A DNA stretch of 64,000 nucleotides from Thermothelomyces thermophilus ATCC 42464 (taxonomy: Eukaryota; Ascomycota; Sordariomycetes; Sordariales; Chaetomiaceae): NCBI RefSeq assembly GCF_000226095.1, contig NC_016475.1, positions 2,418,001 to 2,482,000 of the forward strand, written 5' to 3'. The notes under the pieces are model-generated. The model saw nothing but the letters and a program-made list of their open reading frames with translations, ran no database searches and was not told the DNA's origin. How positions within the stretch are numbered: position 1 is the stretch's first letter; every line of letters starts with the position of its first letter. Positions 31,873-45,121 of the stretch are shown in pieces. Made by a program: the position numbers and the translations under genes.

Positions 31873-34269
31873 TCACGTCAGCGTAAACGAGTTGCTCGTC
31901 CCAGTAAAGGCATTAATACTCCCAATCAACGGCTTCGAGTCGCCATAATATTTGATCCGGTACGTCCCGGGCGCATCTTGCTCGTCGGTCTCCCAGTCTA
32001 TCGTCACCTCACTGTAGCCCAGCATGAAGTTGGTGCGCTTCCAGGTGTACACCAACCGCCAGTCGTAGTCGCTCAACACTTGCGTCCACGTCTTTCCATC
32101 GTCCCCAAGCTTCTCCACGGCGGCAAAGGTGCCCTCGAGGCGCAGGTTGTTTCGCGGGTTGGCACCCTGGAAGGTCGCGCTGATGACAGCACCGCGCGCT
32201 GACGAGCTTGGGGGCTGCTTGATGACCGCGCCAAAGCTCTTCCCGGGAGGCGTGCCATCCTGGACGACACCCGTGATAAAGCTGAGGCTCTTTTCACGGT
32301 TGTCTGGCGGCGTGGGGCCGGGCGGCGGACTATCCTTGGCTGTGGGGGCCAGGTAAGGCAGGGCGCGGAGGGTTAGGTTGATGTAGGCAGGCAGCTCCCA
32401 CTGGCCGAAAAGGGTACTTGCGCCTTCGTACCGCTGCACTGCGTACTCTTCGGGAGTAGTAACGTAGTGGGAATACGAGTTGGCTGGGCCACCGAGGACG
32501 ACGAAGGGCTCGCTGTCGCCGGTTATGGAGTACTCTGACGCAGCCTCCTTCACGGCGTTGCGCCAGCGGCGACCAGCCATGGTGGTCGCCTCAGACGGAG
32601 AGACGATTATGATAAACTGGCCCACTCGGAGGGTTTGAACGTCAACGATATTCGGGCTCCACGCGTAAGGGGTGTCCATCTCTCCGACATCCAGAAGGAC
32701 GGCCTTCGGACCTTGGCATTCCTTCTGCTTAGCGCTGGGGGCCCGGAGAAGTCCCGACACAACCTGCCAGAGAGGGTTGTTGGGCGAGCCTGAGTCGCCC
32801 TGGGTGAAATCAAATGCCCCGGGCCAGTCTGACGTCCCCGCGGCGAATGAGTACCCGAGAGCAGCGGGACAGGTCTGCACCACGGTGCCGTTGTCCAAGG
32901 GGAACGTGTAGTACTGCATGTCTTGGAAGTAGTGGAACGATCTGACAGTCGAGCCCACAACCGGTGTCGACTTGGAGTCGAACGAGTCCTAGATAGTACT
33001 GTCAGAACGCCAAATCTGCTGCTGCACTCGAAGCACACTTACATAGAGCGCCTTGGCTCCTGAAAACTGTCTCCGGGAGATCTCGTAGCAGCTAGAGACG
33101 CCCAAGTCGAGCTTCTGGAACAACGGCCCTCTGCCATGGCACGACTGGGACTTGCCGTCGGCACAGGTGCTGGTTTTGAAGTCGCACATGCTTCCAGAGC
33201 CGTCATCACACCACGCACCAAGGACATTTGGGCTCGTATCTCCGACATTGGCCTGAGAGAAACCAGCAACGAATCCGTCGGTAGCCTGGTCGGTTCCCTT
33301 TACTGACTGCTCAAAGAGATAGGCCGCGAGGCCCTTGTTGTCTCCAGAGACGTGAGTGTTGTTGCCCAGCATTGACGTCCCGTGGACCGCAAACCAGGTC
33401 AGAACGCCAATGCTCTTCCCGTCGGACGCTCTCCTAAACCGCAGCAACGTCAATGTCTTGTCGACATCGTCGGTGTACTGGGCCCTTTCCGACTCGGGAT
33501 TAGCCAGATACGCGTATAGGCTCCTGTTGATGTTGGCGTCGGAGATGGTGGTGGTTCCAAAGTCGAGGTACCCCTGAGGCAGTCAGCACGCGCGATGCAA
33601 CCTCGGCAGGCGAGACACAGGAGACCATACCTCCTGGAGCGACTCGTGCGCTCGCTTGATCGATAGCACGGTGCCGTCCACAATGGCTTGGTAACCCTGG
33701 CGATCGAAACCGAGACTCGTAACCTGCGGCAGGAGGTAGTTGAACCAGCCTCCCGGCCCGCTGTGAGAGTGCGTGCCCGTTATCGCCACGTTTGACTGCC
33801 CATATACCGAGTACTCCGGGCCCAGGGCTGCGAGGCCTTCGAGAACACCATTGCGGACTGCGGTGTCACCGGACTGGGTGTCGAGAACGACGTAGACAAA
33901 CCGGTTGTTGGTCCCCACCTCGCCGATGATGAAGGAGCGGGCGTAGATGCGCTGCCTCAAGCCAGTCCCGACCTGTTCCATGTTCGCGTACCCTGCAAAG
34001 TTGATCTCGACCACCGGACCGGTGATGTCGGCCTTGCCCACCCCGATGAGATACTTGTCGCCGGCTCTCGCTGCCCTGGGGTGCGAGAGGAACGGATTAT
34101 CTGCGTCATCATGGTGCTGGAATCTGGAAGCCAACTTCTCCTCGCCCTGGGCCGAGATGAGCAGGACTGAGGCGAAGAGCGCGAGCAGCAAGATAGTCAC
34201 GGTGGAGATGGTGGCAGCCAGGGCTCTGTTGGGAGCCGGCGCCCCGCGGCGATGGTGCTGAAACGGCAT
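31873..34269 (-). CDS. Neutral/alkaline ceramidase
   Basis: Exons 33631-34269, 33043-33573 and 31873-32988 give 761 residues, a usual length. It hydrolyses ceramide to sphingoid base and fatty acid. A hydrophobic segment at about 19-40 is a signal anchor, so the catalytic part faces the secretory lumen or outside. Family motifs are YLIGVGKADITGP, INFAGYANMEQ, the zinc-ligand stretch ITGTHSHSGPGGW, WFAVHGTSMLGNN with SGDNKG, and GDTSPN, whose Ser corresponds to the nucleophile of the family motif GDVSPN. The C-terminal Ig-like domain follows (TWKRTNFMLGYSEVTIDWE). It lies next to the GlcNAc cluster but has no obvious link to amino-sugar use. Introns are short and in phase 0. Confidence 0.93.
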
Positions 34270-37200
34270 CGTGGGCTATCTCTCGACCGGCGATGGAAAT
34301 CAAGAGCAGGACTCGCGGGCGTGCGACTGGCTCGGTTCAGGACCACTTATACATTCCCACCCTCATCCACTTCTTTTCATTATCAAAATATCACTGGGTC
34401 ACTGGTTGCGGTCGGGCATTGTTGGAGTTGGGGGCAGGGATTCCCCGCAACGCCGATGCCGAACCTGGCAACTGGGTAAGAGTTAACCCCCCCCCCCCCC
34501 CATCCTTGATGAGCGCCGTGCAAAGTGCACTGGCAGCAGAAGCGATGCGGGAACAGATAGCCAATATCGAAACGGGCAAGAGCATGTCAAGGCGATCGGG
34601 GCAGCCTTCCCCTTATGACGTCGCGCATGTAACCCGCCAGGCCCCCGGACCTCAGCAGAGGCTCGTATGTACTGTACGTGCCAGGGCTTGCCTTTCCATA
34701 TTTGGACTGGCAACTGGCGCTTGCCGTGTCGCGTGGGCAACTACTGATAGCAAGGGAGGTACCCTTCCCGCTGCTGGAGCCGGATGTCATTCGCTCCGCG
34801 TGCCAGTCACCCCGGCGCAGGCTGCTCGCCACACCCACTAGCCTCGGATCTTTCCCTAGCGAGACTACACTACCCAAGCCAATCAAACGGCGGTCGATTG
34901 TTGATTCGATAGAAGGTGGTTTGCAGCCATTCTCTGTTGTGCATGGAATTATCACCAGATGTTTCCCGTACGCTGCTGGAAATGGCTACCTCAGGACGAT
35001 CATTATTGGACCATCTGAGCGAATCACGTTCAATCTCCATGTGACCTTGCTCCGAAGCGAAGGAAGCCACACATCCGTAATTGAGAGCCGGGCCGAGGGG
35101 CGAGGGGGAGGGGAGGGGTGACATTACATACGCATGTAATCTGTAAAAGCAAACCACTTCGGACATTTGTACTGTACATCTAATTAGATGCAAACGGAGG
35201 GCCAGCAGACCTGCCCATTGGGTGCCTGTCTCGGATGGCTTTCGTTTGTATCATTCATGTCTCCTGATACCAGAGGCTCACTCCCCCTGTGCTCAAGGGG
35301 CCCGCCCTTTTGGAAGTCGCCTACTCGAGAGTCTCTGGATTCTGGATTCCTACATCCAACTCTGGCCAATGTCTGTCTGGCATCACCCATCACCCATCAC
35401 CCATCACCCATCACCCATCACCCATCACCCATCACCCATCACCCATCACCCATCACCCATCACCCATCACCCATCACACGTGCCGCACTTCTTGTCACGG
35501 TCTTCTTAGAAATCACCGGCCGCACCAGTGCGAAACCGCGCGCGCTCCAAAATAGACCGAGCCGGCGGGGCACTTGAGACCTGGTACTAGAGAATTTACT
35601 GCATCAGGCCCGAGCCCGTCTCCCAGTTCCTGCTCGTCGATTCCTGACTAATTGATTCGCATTTGTTCTTCTCAAGACGCGGATACCATCCATCCAACCC
35701 CCACCCCCCCCTTCCCGGCGCGCCTGGTGTCGGCAAGCCAGGAGGACTACTGGCTTGACAAGCAGATAGGTGACCAAGGTGGTGTTGCCCTCTTATGCTT
35801 GGTATCGTGACCCTTGCCATTACTTATTATTCGACTGCCTTCATCGTCGCTATTGACAGACTTGCAACCTCCCGTCGATATCTCGAGCTGAAGAGCGGGT
35901 GGGAGGGGGTCCGCTGAGGACAGTCTCCGGGGTGCGGCGCGACCCAATGACGTGATAACGGTGTCGTCGACTGTTACGGATTCGATTTAGAGGAAGATGA
36001 TCGGTCAGGAGTCGTCCGGGAGGCCATATATTGGCGAGAATGTTGTATGTCGCCGTGGAAGGGTGTCACTGTCATAACGCTTGCTGTGGTCCTCGCAGCG
36101 TATCGCGCAGCGCCCGCTTGGCGAGGCGCCCGAGGAATTGGAGCCGCTCTTACCACGGAGAGCCAAATTGCCATTTCGTAACTTCCGGCCGTTGCACCAC
36201 AAAAGACACTGATGTACATACATACGAACTCACCAGCCGGAGCACGAAGCACGAAGCAGGTGTGCCGTTCGGTTCGAGTCGGCAATTTCATATCGCGCAA
36301 GCTAACGACATGCCGGTTCATGGCCTGCGGAAGCGACAGAACTATACGTAGGTTGAGCTCTCTTTTTTATCGACGGCTTTTCTCTCGCTGGTTCGAGACC
36401 GCAACCTTGGGAGCAGGGAAGCAGTTCTGGGCCGTTATCGCGGCTGGTTTGGGGCGATGCCACGAACAAAATATCCAGAGTTGGGGTTCAAACCAAGCCG
36501 AGACGGTGCAGAAATAATTAACCAGATGATTACCGGCATAAAGAAATTTGACTGTCACTGCATGTCATCCAACACGTATCTGTGCTGCCGTCCGAGGAAG
36601 ACAAGAGAGGGTACCTCGCGCCCGCCGTTAGATGTCTGAATGAGCAGAGTGACCAACAAGGGGAGCATAAGCAGCAGAAATCAATGCCGGGCAATGTCTC
36701 TCATTTCAGATCATGCAATGTGGCCTAACTAGATGTTCTGGCACAGCTTGAGATCAAGACGGCATCGAGCTGCATGAGAGAGTGCTTGCGGTTTCAGATT
36801 GTGCTTGAACAAAGATGATCGAGTGGTATGTACTATCGATGACGTTCTACTGTGCATTGGCGGTGGCAGAAACAGAGTATACTCCCGGGCCATTGGATCG
36901 TGCCTCAACTCGCACGTACATACATATCCGAGTCGTCTTGGGCTCGTCTTCACTTCACTGTGGAAGGCACGCTGACGCCATGATACCATGCTGGGTTACT
37001 ACCTACATTGAATCGTACACTAATTACTGACAATCGCCACTAAACTCCCCTTTTCGACAGAAACAAAATGATTAAAGGAAATGACGCTGGCTTTCGCTTT
37101 TTGCGTGCGCTCTATAGTGTGCCCAAACATGAAGCTAAAGCCACAATCACAATGTCAAAGACGACCGACCCATCCTTTTGCTATGCAAGTCCATGCCTCC

Positions 37201-37829
37201 AAGTGACAAAACCACCGCAACTCCTCTCAGAACGACCGAGAAGGAAGAAACTCCGAAGCCCGAGCAAAACCGGAGAGACAGGGAAAGGGAAGGAGAGGCC
37301 AAAGATGGTATGTAGAAGGTGCAGGATAATGATGCGAGATGAAACGGGTAGAAGAGAAACAAAACCGGAAACAAAAGGCCTGCCAGGAAACGCCTGTAAA
37401 CCTCTCCCAACCCTTTCTGGCCCCCAGCCGCTTTGCAATGTGGATATTTCCTTCCTTCATAAACATGACAAGGCTTTTTTTTCCCACCCCGCTTCCAAAA
37501 AGAAAAAGAAAACAGCGTTTCTTCCCAGCACGATATCTTAGTTTTCCCGCCACAGGCACCCACTGCCTGCCCGCCTGTCCGTACATCCGTCCGACCCTTG
37601 TCTGACATATCGTGGTCCTCCTGGTTAGTCCAGCAATGAGAGATCAAAATGGGAGGGGAGCAGCGGTCATGGCCGGCCACCAGTCCCATGGTAGCTGCTA
37701 TCCCCTAGTGAAACCGGGAACTTGCGCCTGCTACCGAAGGCGATCGGCCAGGCAGCGGTTGAATCCCGGACTGTGGGGTGGTGAATCCGCGAGAGCGGAC
37801 TTCCGCCGTAGCCTCCTTGGTCTGATGCC
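34270..37829. other. Gene-free region of 3.6 kb with a 7-bp minisatellite
   Basis: No reading frame shows family features. The first part is the ceramidase promoter. It contains a run of 15 C (34487-34501), the CATCACC array at 35381-35476, and several GTACATAC-like strings. Composition is mixed, with AT-rich stretches near 36300-37050. Confidence 0.55.
35381..35476. repeat. CATCACC minisatellite, about 13.7 units
   Basis: Ninety-six bases of perfect tandem CATCACC repeats, followed by a CACGTG hexamer. Nothing coding overlaps with support. Confidence 0.95.
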
Positions 37830-39121
37830 CTAGAGTCCAAGCTGACCAACGGTGGGCTCCATCGTGTTGTCCGACAGGTTGATCAACAGCTGGGCTAGGC
37901 AGCGTTTGGTGGCGGCGTCGTCGCGCAGAACGGCCGAGAACGTCTGATCGCGGAGCGGCTGGGGAAGGCACTGCCGGAGAGCCTCGCGCGCGCGGGCGTT
38001 ATCGCTAAGCCTGTACGGGGGATCGGTCAGTCGGGGCGCGGGAGACTGGGGAAGCTGCTGGGCGGTTTACCTCAAAAAGCACCTAACTACGTGCTTCAGC
38101 AGCCTCGCGGTCTGTTGCTCCACCAGCTGAGCAACCATATTGCTGAGAACCGTACCCACAGCATAGAAGCGCTCGTAGGTGGCGCAGATGTAGTTCAGAC
38201 CGTTGTCGTCGAGGAGGATCTTTTGGACAATGAAGATGGCGACCGTTTTGCTGAGCTCGGAGCCGGTCTCCATGATGCGAAGGCAGAGCGGAATGATCTC
38301 GGTGGTCAGAAGAAAGTTGATCACCTCGGACGAGTCGTTCTTGACCAAGGCGCCGATTACGCCGAGGGATGTCAGCCGGAGGTACTCAAACGGCCGCGAC
38401 TTGGACGTCGTGTTGAGAAAAGGGTATAAATAAAGCGGAATGTGCGCTGCAGCGTGTTAGCCTATCGAGGGCCGTAACAGGCTCATGACGTTTCCACCCG
38501 GGGGTTAGGATGCCAAAACTCTCTCTCTCTTACCAGTCAGGAAGAGGGTGCGCGTCTCGTTGTGCGACGCGACACACTGAAGAAGGGCTAGCGCATTGCA
38601 GACTCTGTTGGAGGCAGCCGCGGTGAGCTGCGACGGGCTCAAGAGGTTATAGACGCTGATGATCTCATGCAACAGCGACGTCATGACACCTGCATCCTCA
38701 TGCGTTAGCCCACGTGTCGTGCAAGACCGGAGGCCCGCATGGCAGAGCCCGGGCGTGCCGTACCAAACGAGTGCCACAGGATCAGGGCGAGCTCGGGAAC
38801 CTGCTCCCGCTTCTTGCTGAGCTCCAAGAGCGCGCCCTCGCGCGTGTTCTCGTTTAGCAGGTCGGCGATGTACTGCAGTGTTCGGCGGTTGTCCTCGGAC
38901 ACGGTCGACTCGAGGGTGTTGTCCGCGGCATGGGCCTGAGTCAAGACTCCAGCGGCGTTGTGCGCGCTGGCAATGCGGTTGTAGTGCTGCTGCTGGGCGA
39001 CACTGGCCGCTGCGGCCGCGGCTTGGGTGTGATGCTGATGCGACGTCTGCTGATGCATCCAGGCAGTCTCGGCGGCCTGGGGGTATTGGTGGTGGCCATA
39101 GACGTGGGGATTGGGCATCAT
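37830..39121 (-). CDS. caf40: CCR4-NOT complex subunit Caf40/Rcd1 (CNOT9)
   Basis: Exons 38764-39121, 38534-38689, 38071-38446 and 37830-38010 give 356 residues in phase. The N-terminal 80 residues are Gln/His/Ala-rich and disordered. The rest is the highly conserved armadillo-like Rcd1 domain: [92 protein letters not shown] and [19 protein letters not shown] near the end. It acts in mRNA deadenylation and translational repression as an adaptor between NOT1 and RNA-bound proteins, in the cytoplasm. Identity is firm because the domain is among the most conserved in eukaryotes. In Neurospora-like fungi it is single-copy and essential or important for development. Confidence 0.95.
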
Positions 39122-40017
39122 CTTGGCTGTTGGCCGTGTAGGGCTGTTGTCCGCTAGAGTTCGGGACGGGGAATGAAAAAGTTTGGATAAAGATCGGAAT
39201 GGCAGCGCGGGCGCGGGCACGGGCGCGGACGCGGGGTCGAGTAAGGCTCGTCGGGTGTCTGGTGTCGGATCAGGAGTCGATGTTGGTTATCGGTCACGCC
39301 GGAAGAGAGAATGCGACAGGGTAGGGCTGTGCGTCATGAGCGGATGTTGTTGCTGGCTGCCGGTCTCGTTCAAGAGGCGACCCGTTTGCCGCACGTTGCG
39401 TGTGTGCCTGGCACCTTGAACTCAAAGTCGGAAGTGGGGGAGGTGGTGTGAAGTCTGATGCTGGATCGTCGAAGGCCGGCAAGATGAGCCACAGGGCCAC
39501 ACACAGAGCCGCAGCCGAATGGGGCGGCATTCTACGAAGTAATCCGCACACCTTTTGGCGGCAAGTGCACAGGCCAGCAGTGGGGTCGGGCCTGGAGCCC
39601 AACTCGCCCTGGCATGCCTGGCCGAAGATTAGCCAATCAGAGCTCGATGACGAGAGCATGGAAACATTGGAACGGTTTACGAAGCACGGCTGTAGTTCTT
39701 TACGAGCCTACCGTACTACAAGAGCCCGGAAGCTGTGGATGAGATGCACTTGCCCAATGCTAAAACATTCATCGTGAGTGCCTGCATGCGCTTTCGAACC
39801 AAAAAATATTTCTCTGGGAAAAACATGCACAGTTCTTCTAAAACTACATAAAAAACAGCAAGCCGAAGCTGTAACAGCCGAGCTCGGCTGAAGAAGAATA
39901 ACTACGGAGTAATGCGAACAGAAACAGAGCGCCGCGCCTAACCATACCCGTTTCAACCCAAAGGATATCTTGATCCTGCTTTACCATCTATTATTCCCAG
40001 GTCCCAATTTTTGTCTA
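39122..40017. other. caf40 upstream / wall-protein downstream region
   Basis: No gene is visible. It contains the caf40 promoter and one copy of the dispersed motif TACTCCGTAG (reverse orientation, 39902-39911). Confidence 0.5.
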
Positions 40018-42925
40018 TCACAAGAAAACAAAGAAAATCAATGCGATGCCACCAAGTACAAGTGCTGTTATCACACCCGGCGGCGCGTCCTTGATCGCTC
40101 CGCCGACCACGACAGCCTGCGTTCCGGCGGTGGACCCGGGAAGTACACCGGTGCCGGCAGGCGTCGTCGTGCCGTTCTTATCGCACGGGCACGGGATAGG
40201 GTAGACCACCGTCAGCTTGGTAAGGGTCTCGATAGGCCTGCCCGGTCCGGTTACACTTGGTGTGCCCGGAGTGATAGGCCCGGTTGAATCGCTGTTACCA
40301 CTGCGAGCGCTGCCGTCGCTGCCGCAAACGTGGCATGGGCTTTCGCCTGCTGTTGGGGTTGGTGCCGACATGTCTGAGCCTCCAGTCTGTGAGCTGTCAC
40401 CGCCAGATCCTTCACCACCACAAACCGTGCAGGGGCTGTCGCCACCACTCCCGTCGTTGGAGCCGCCGGAGCTACCAGCGCCGTTGGAGCCGTCATTCGA
40501 GCCATCGCCATCTGAGCCGTCACTATCGGAACCATCACCGCCAGAGTCGGTACCATCGCCCGGGGTCGACGTAGGCGTGCCAACGGCGTCCCCGGTTTGA
40601 GAAGCACTCTCACTTGAGCCACCGTCGTCACAAACGTGGCAAGGGCTTCCGCTTGTCGCTGAGGTTGGTGCTGGCGTCCCACTCTCACCGTCGGAGCCGC
40701 CGTTGCCGCCACAAACGTGGCATGGGCTCCCGTTTGTTGAGGTCGGGGCTGGTGTGCTATTAGGGCTTCCAGATTGGGAACCAATGCCGCCGCAAACGGA
40801 ACAGCCACCTCCACTGGAGCCGTCACTTCCTTCTCCGCCGGAGCTTCCATCTGAACTTCCACCGGAACTCCCATCAGAGCTTCCGTCAGAGCTTCCATCT
40901 GAGCTTCCACTGGAGCTTCCATCCGAGTCACTACCATTGTTTGAGCCGCCTGTGGACCCGCCACCCTCGGAGCCGCCGCCCTGTGAACCTCCGGAACCCG
41001 GGGTTGAAGTCTGGCCAGCGGCAGTGCCAGTTGGTGTCCCGCTTTCCTCTCCTATGCCGCCACCGCCACCGCCACTACTACTACTCCCTGATCCTCCTCC
41101 TCCTCCTCCTCCTCCTCCTCCTCCTCCAGACCCATCACCATTACCCGGCAGCGACGTCCCCACCGGCTCGCCCGCCTCGTTGACAGTGACCGTAACGGTT
41201 GCGCCACCGACATCGCATCCCTCCGTCGGCACCATGATGGTGGACATGAAGGTGATGGTCGACGTATACACGCCCAAGTCCTCGGACAAAGTGACTGTGA
41301 CCTCGTCGACGACGGTCGTGATCGGCTTCCAGAGCGTGTCGTTCCTGCCGCCGGCGCCCGCGGTCCCGCCCGCCACGCCGGGGGGCGGGAGCACGCCGGG
41401 CGCGAGGGTGGTGCTGAGGAGAACGGGGGTGCCGTTCGAGTCGGTGGTGGTGATGACCGTAGGGGTGCCTGCCGCGCCGCCGCCGGCGCCGCCTGGGAGG
41501 GTGGACGTCACGAGGACGGGGTTTCCGGCTGAGTCGGTTGTCGAGATTGTCGTTACGGCTCCGGCTCCTTCTCCGCCTCCGCCTCCGCTTCCTCCGGAGC
41601 CGGAGCCCGGTGGCGGGGTGGAGGTGATCAGGACTGGATTGCCGTTGGCGTCGGTGGTGGATATAACTGTGGGGGTACCGGCGGCTCCGCCAGCTCCGCC
41701 GTCTCCGTCGGCCGAGAGAGTCGATGTCATGAGCACGGGGTTGCCGGCAGAATCGGTCGTAGAAATAGTCGTTACGGCCCCGCCGGCCGGGAGGGTCGAT
41801 GTCATGAGGATGGCGTTTCCCGCAGCGTCGGTCGTAGAGATTGTTGTTACGGCTCCGCCACTGCCGCTGTCTCCGGAGCCGCCAGATCCTGGTGCATCAT
41901 CTGCTGGCATAGTGGACGTAATCAGAAGCGGCTCGCCGTTGGCGTCGGTTATGCTGATCGTGGTGACAGCTCCCGCTCCGCCTCCGCCTCCGGCGCCTGG
42001 GCCGTATGCGGTAGTGGAGATCATCGTCACCGGTGCGCCGTTCGCGTCGGTGGTGACGATTGTTGTGACAAGCTGGCCGCCAGGGCTGCCATATCCAGGC
42101 AGAGGCGTGGAGCCTGGCGTTGGGGTCATGCCTCCGCTTCCTCCTCCAACTCCCCCACCCGCTCCAGAATCTACTCCGTTATTCGTGCCGTTGATGACTA
42201 CCCACGTGCTGGCCTGTAGCTTTGTGATCGCTGCGCTAACGAGAAATTCCTCAAAGTCGAAGTTCTGCCGCCTAGCGTAATCCGTCTGCATGCCGCTGAA
42301 TGCTAGCGAATATTTGTCTTCGATCACCATGGGATGCGGCTGGATGTAGAGAAGCGTGACGAGCAACACCGGTTGGTTAATGTTTTGACCTGATAATTGG
42401 AAGGGCACCAGCGGGTTGATGTCGGAGATCAAGGTTGGATTGTCTTGAGATCTTCGCTGTAGGCCCGACTGGATGTAAGAGAGATAGATTTTGGACGATG
42501 CTAAGATTTCGAGGGGGTCGAGCGAGGTGAGGTTTATGGATAGCTGCATACCCAGGGCAACATATGTCATGTTTCCTTGTGCCTGGGGGAATATGACGAT
42601 GGGTTCTGAGGAGAGATCTGCCACCAATTAGCCGGATTTCATCGACTGCGATGCATGTCGCTCAGCTCATACCGTCCAAAGTACACCAGGTGCCGGGTGT
42701 ATCGATGGTTGTCGAGCCAACCTTCAAGCTCATATCATTGGGCGCGCTATACGTGCGTCGAACGGGTCGAGAGTGTCGAGCAGAATTGACGGATCTTGAT
42801 TGTGTGCCAGCAAGAAAACCCGTCATCGACTTCTTGGGCCAGAACCCGGCTTCAACATTACTGGAAAGCAGAGAAGCGACAAGCAAAGCCATCAACGGGG
42901 ACGGCAAGATAGAGAAGCCACGCAT
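40018..42925 (-). CDS. Secreted GPI-anchored Gly/Ser-rich wall protein with two internal repeat families
   Basis: Exons 42673-42925 and 40018-42617 give 950 residues. I know no named family. MRGFSILPSPLMALLVASLL begins a signal peptide. Residues to about 270 form a conserved-looking globular part with possible N-glycosylation sites (NMTYVALGMQLSINLT). Then seven degenerate repeats of about 20-40 residues share the core TTISTTDSAGNPVLMTSTL, spaced by Gly-rich linkers. A Ser/Gly/Asp tail follows with five C-x-V-C units (CSVCGG, two CHVCG, CHVCDD, CTVCGG and CHVCGS type). The end (PPGVITALVLGGIALIFFVFL is the hydrophobic part) fits a GPI-anchor signal. Likely a cell-wall or plasma-membrane adhesin-like protein. 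The GC-rich repeats create a long Pro-rich antisense frame that is only a shadow. Confidence 0.85.
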
Positions 42926-45121
42926 CTTGGACGATGAAGAGGGAGATGTGTGCGTGTTTGTGTTTGTGTGCGAGTAAGGACGTGTCAACCGAAGCTTGGT
43001 TCTGGAGACATCAAGTGTCTGTCAACCACGCTTGGAAAACAAATCAATCGACTGACGAGAAAGAACTGGTGGTCATTCTTGAAGAGAAAGAGGGGAGAAA
43101 AAAATGGCATTGATGGACCACAAGACGAACGCGAGAACCCCTGGACAACAAGAGGGAGGACCGTATGCCGCCTTAAACCAGCCTGGACACACCGTGGCTG
43201 CCCTTCCTCCCGCCCAACACGATCCACGCAACCTCATGAGACGGCGGTTTTGGTTTTGAAGCCCATCGGACCCGAGTTGCGGCCGCTTCAAGACTACGAG
43301 TATGACTGCATCCATATGAGAACTAGAAGTTGAGAGCAGAGTGGGCGTTTCACCGCGCTGAGTTAACGGGCCAACGCGCAGACCCGGGCCGTAACTTCGA
43401 AGGGTGACCAGCCGGCCAATATGGGCAACCCACGTCTTGCCCGGCCTTGAGAGATCGGAAAGCATCATTGCGGGAGTGACGACCGGTGTTCTAGAAGCCA
43501 ACCTGGAAGCTCTCGCCTGCGTCTAGGGATTCACCGTGTGGTCCAGGTGTCGAGTGTCACGGCCAGGCACCGGGCCAACAGCGAGAATCGAGTTGCGCTG
43601 TGCCGCGCCGGCGGAGCCTTCGATGTTGCTCCTGTACAACACTGGAAGTCAGCGAGGGGAGCAATTGACATAGCGCTTGGTCTAGGCTGGGACGTTTCGA
43701 ATGTTTTCCATTCGGGGCATAACGAGCTTCGCCATCCCCAGTGTCTGCTTGTTGGCCAGAGCGGGTCACAGGTTGTTATTCGTCGTTGTCACCACCGGCC
43801 ATCCCAATGGCAGCGACTTGGCCAGTGCACACACGACTTGAGACCCGAAAGCTACCAAGCAGGTAATTAGTTTGTTGCTGGCCGCTTCTACGGAATCAGG
43901 AAGTGTGATGCGCCGTGGCCGAAGAATTGCACCCAAGGCGACAAGAATGGTGCTGGATTGTTGGCGAACCTTCCGAGGTTAAAGGAGCGCAGGGGAGATC
44001 CAGGTAGCCTGGGACGGCGATAGCAATAACTGATCTCACCAACAATTCAGGCGCATACAGTGCGGAGAACATACCATACATAATCTGCACACTACAGCAT
44101 AGAGTACGGATACCTCATGGTGCAATTCCTGTACTACGCGTCTGACAGTACTGTGTATGTATGTACATACATACATACGGATCCGTATTCCGTGTTCTGC
44201 CCAGGTACTGCACCTTCCGTGTTTAAACGAGCGCATTACGGTTTTCAGCAATCCGCTGTGTACGGATTAATCTCCACCCAATGACCCTGAAACGGCGGTT
44301 TGCATCTTGAAACGAGCAAAACCGCCAAGCGGTGGATATTATAGAACACCTGCTGTCCTTGCAAACGAAGGACACCATTCTCTTTCTCGAGAAGCGTCGA
44401 GAATGATTTTACATCATTACCTTCTGAGGAGCCACTTAAGACTTGGAATGCGCGCCTGGGCGGACCGGTCAGCTGGACACCGAGAGCTTTCCAGTAGGTA
44501 CTGTACCTTAGGTATGTAGGTGGGTACTTGGGCAGCACGCCACCAACCCGGGCTTTACTAGCCCGCCACCATAGGAAGTGACGCTCCTTCCTTCAATCCT
44601 TCCTCGGCTCGCTGCGCCCCCCCAGCAAAACGCAGCGTTTGGTAGTGTCAAGGGACCCGTGGTCGCGTCATGACAGCCTAACTACTTCGAGCGAGTCCTG
44701 CACGAGCAGCGTTCTATGTACATACATGTCTACAGACCGCCAATATCTTGGGCGACCCCTCATCAATAAATATAACCCCAGAGCACCATCCATCATCACG
44801 TGTGGTATCTATGCATCGACGACGTGAAAAGTCGCGGAGTGGGATACCAAATCGCCAAGCACCCAGTGCCTTTCTAACGCGAACCTCGCTCGCCCTCACT
44901 ACTCGTATGTCGTCGTATCTGCTTCCAGCGATTGCCCAGTTTGGATGAGCATCGAGTCGAACCCAAAGAGTCGCAGACCGAGACCTCTTTAGAAGACCTG
45001 GCGCTCATCACAGGGCGGTGTTGTTGGCCCGGCCTGACCTCTTCTTATCTTCAAATCCTAGCACCCCAAACTGTCCCATTTTCGATTGCCGAACCAACAG
45101 CCAACAGAGAGGACCGACTCG
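42926..45121. other. Gene-free region of 2.2 kb
   Basis: It lies between divergent genes. Reading frames here have no family features. A palindromic GTATGTAC/GTACATAC cluster sits at about 44155-44178. Nothing else stands out. Confidence 0.5.
44155..44178. repeat. Palindromic GTATGTACATAC repeat
   Basis: Tandem GTAT units are followed by tandem CATA units around a central TGTACA, forming a near-perfect self-complementary stretch. It resembles the hairpin at 10150-10177. Confidence 0.75.

Noticed and set aside
34487-34501. C15 run as a possible regulatory element
   Set aside because: Similar C runs occur at 6704-6723 and in the SREBP intron; slippage or assembly noise is the simpler explanation.
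36388-36398. GGTTCGAGACC, a perfect tRNA B-box match
   Set aside because: No A box at the right distance, and the flanks do not form acceptor or anticodon stems.
40703-42280. 525-codon Pro-rich plus-strand frame
   Set aside because: Mirror of Gly/Ser repeats in the wall-protein gene on the minus strand.
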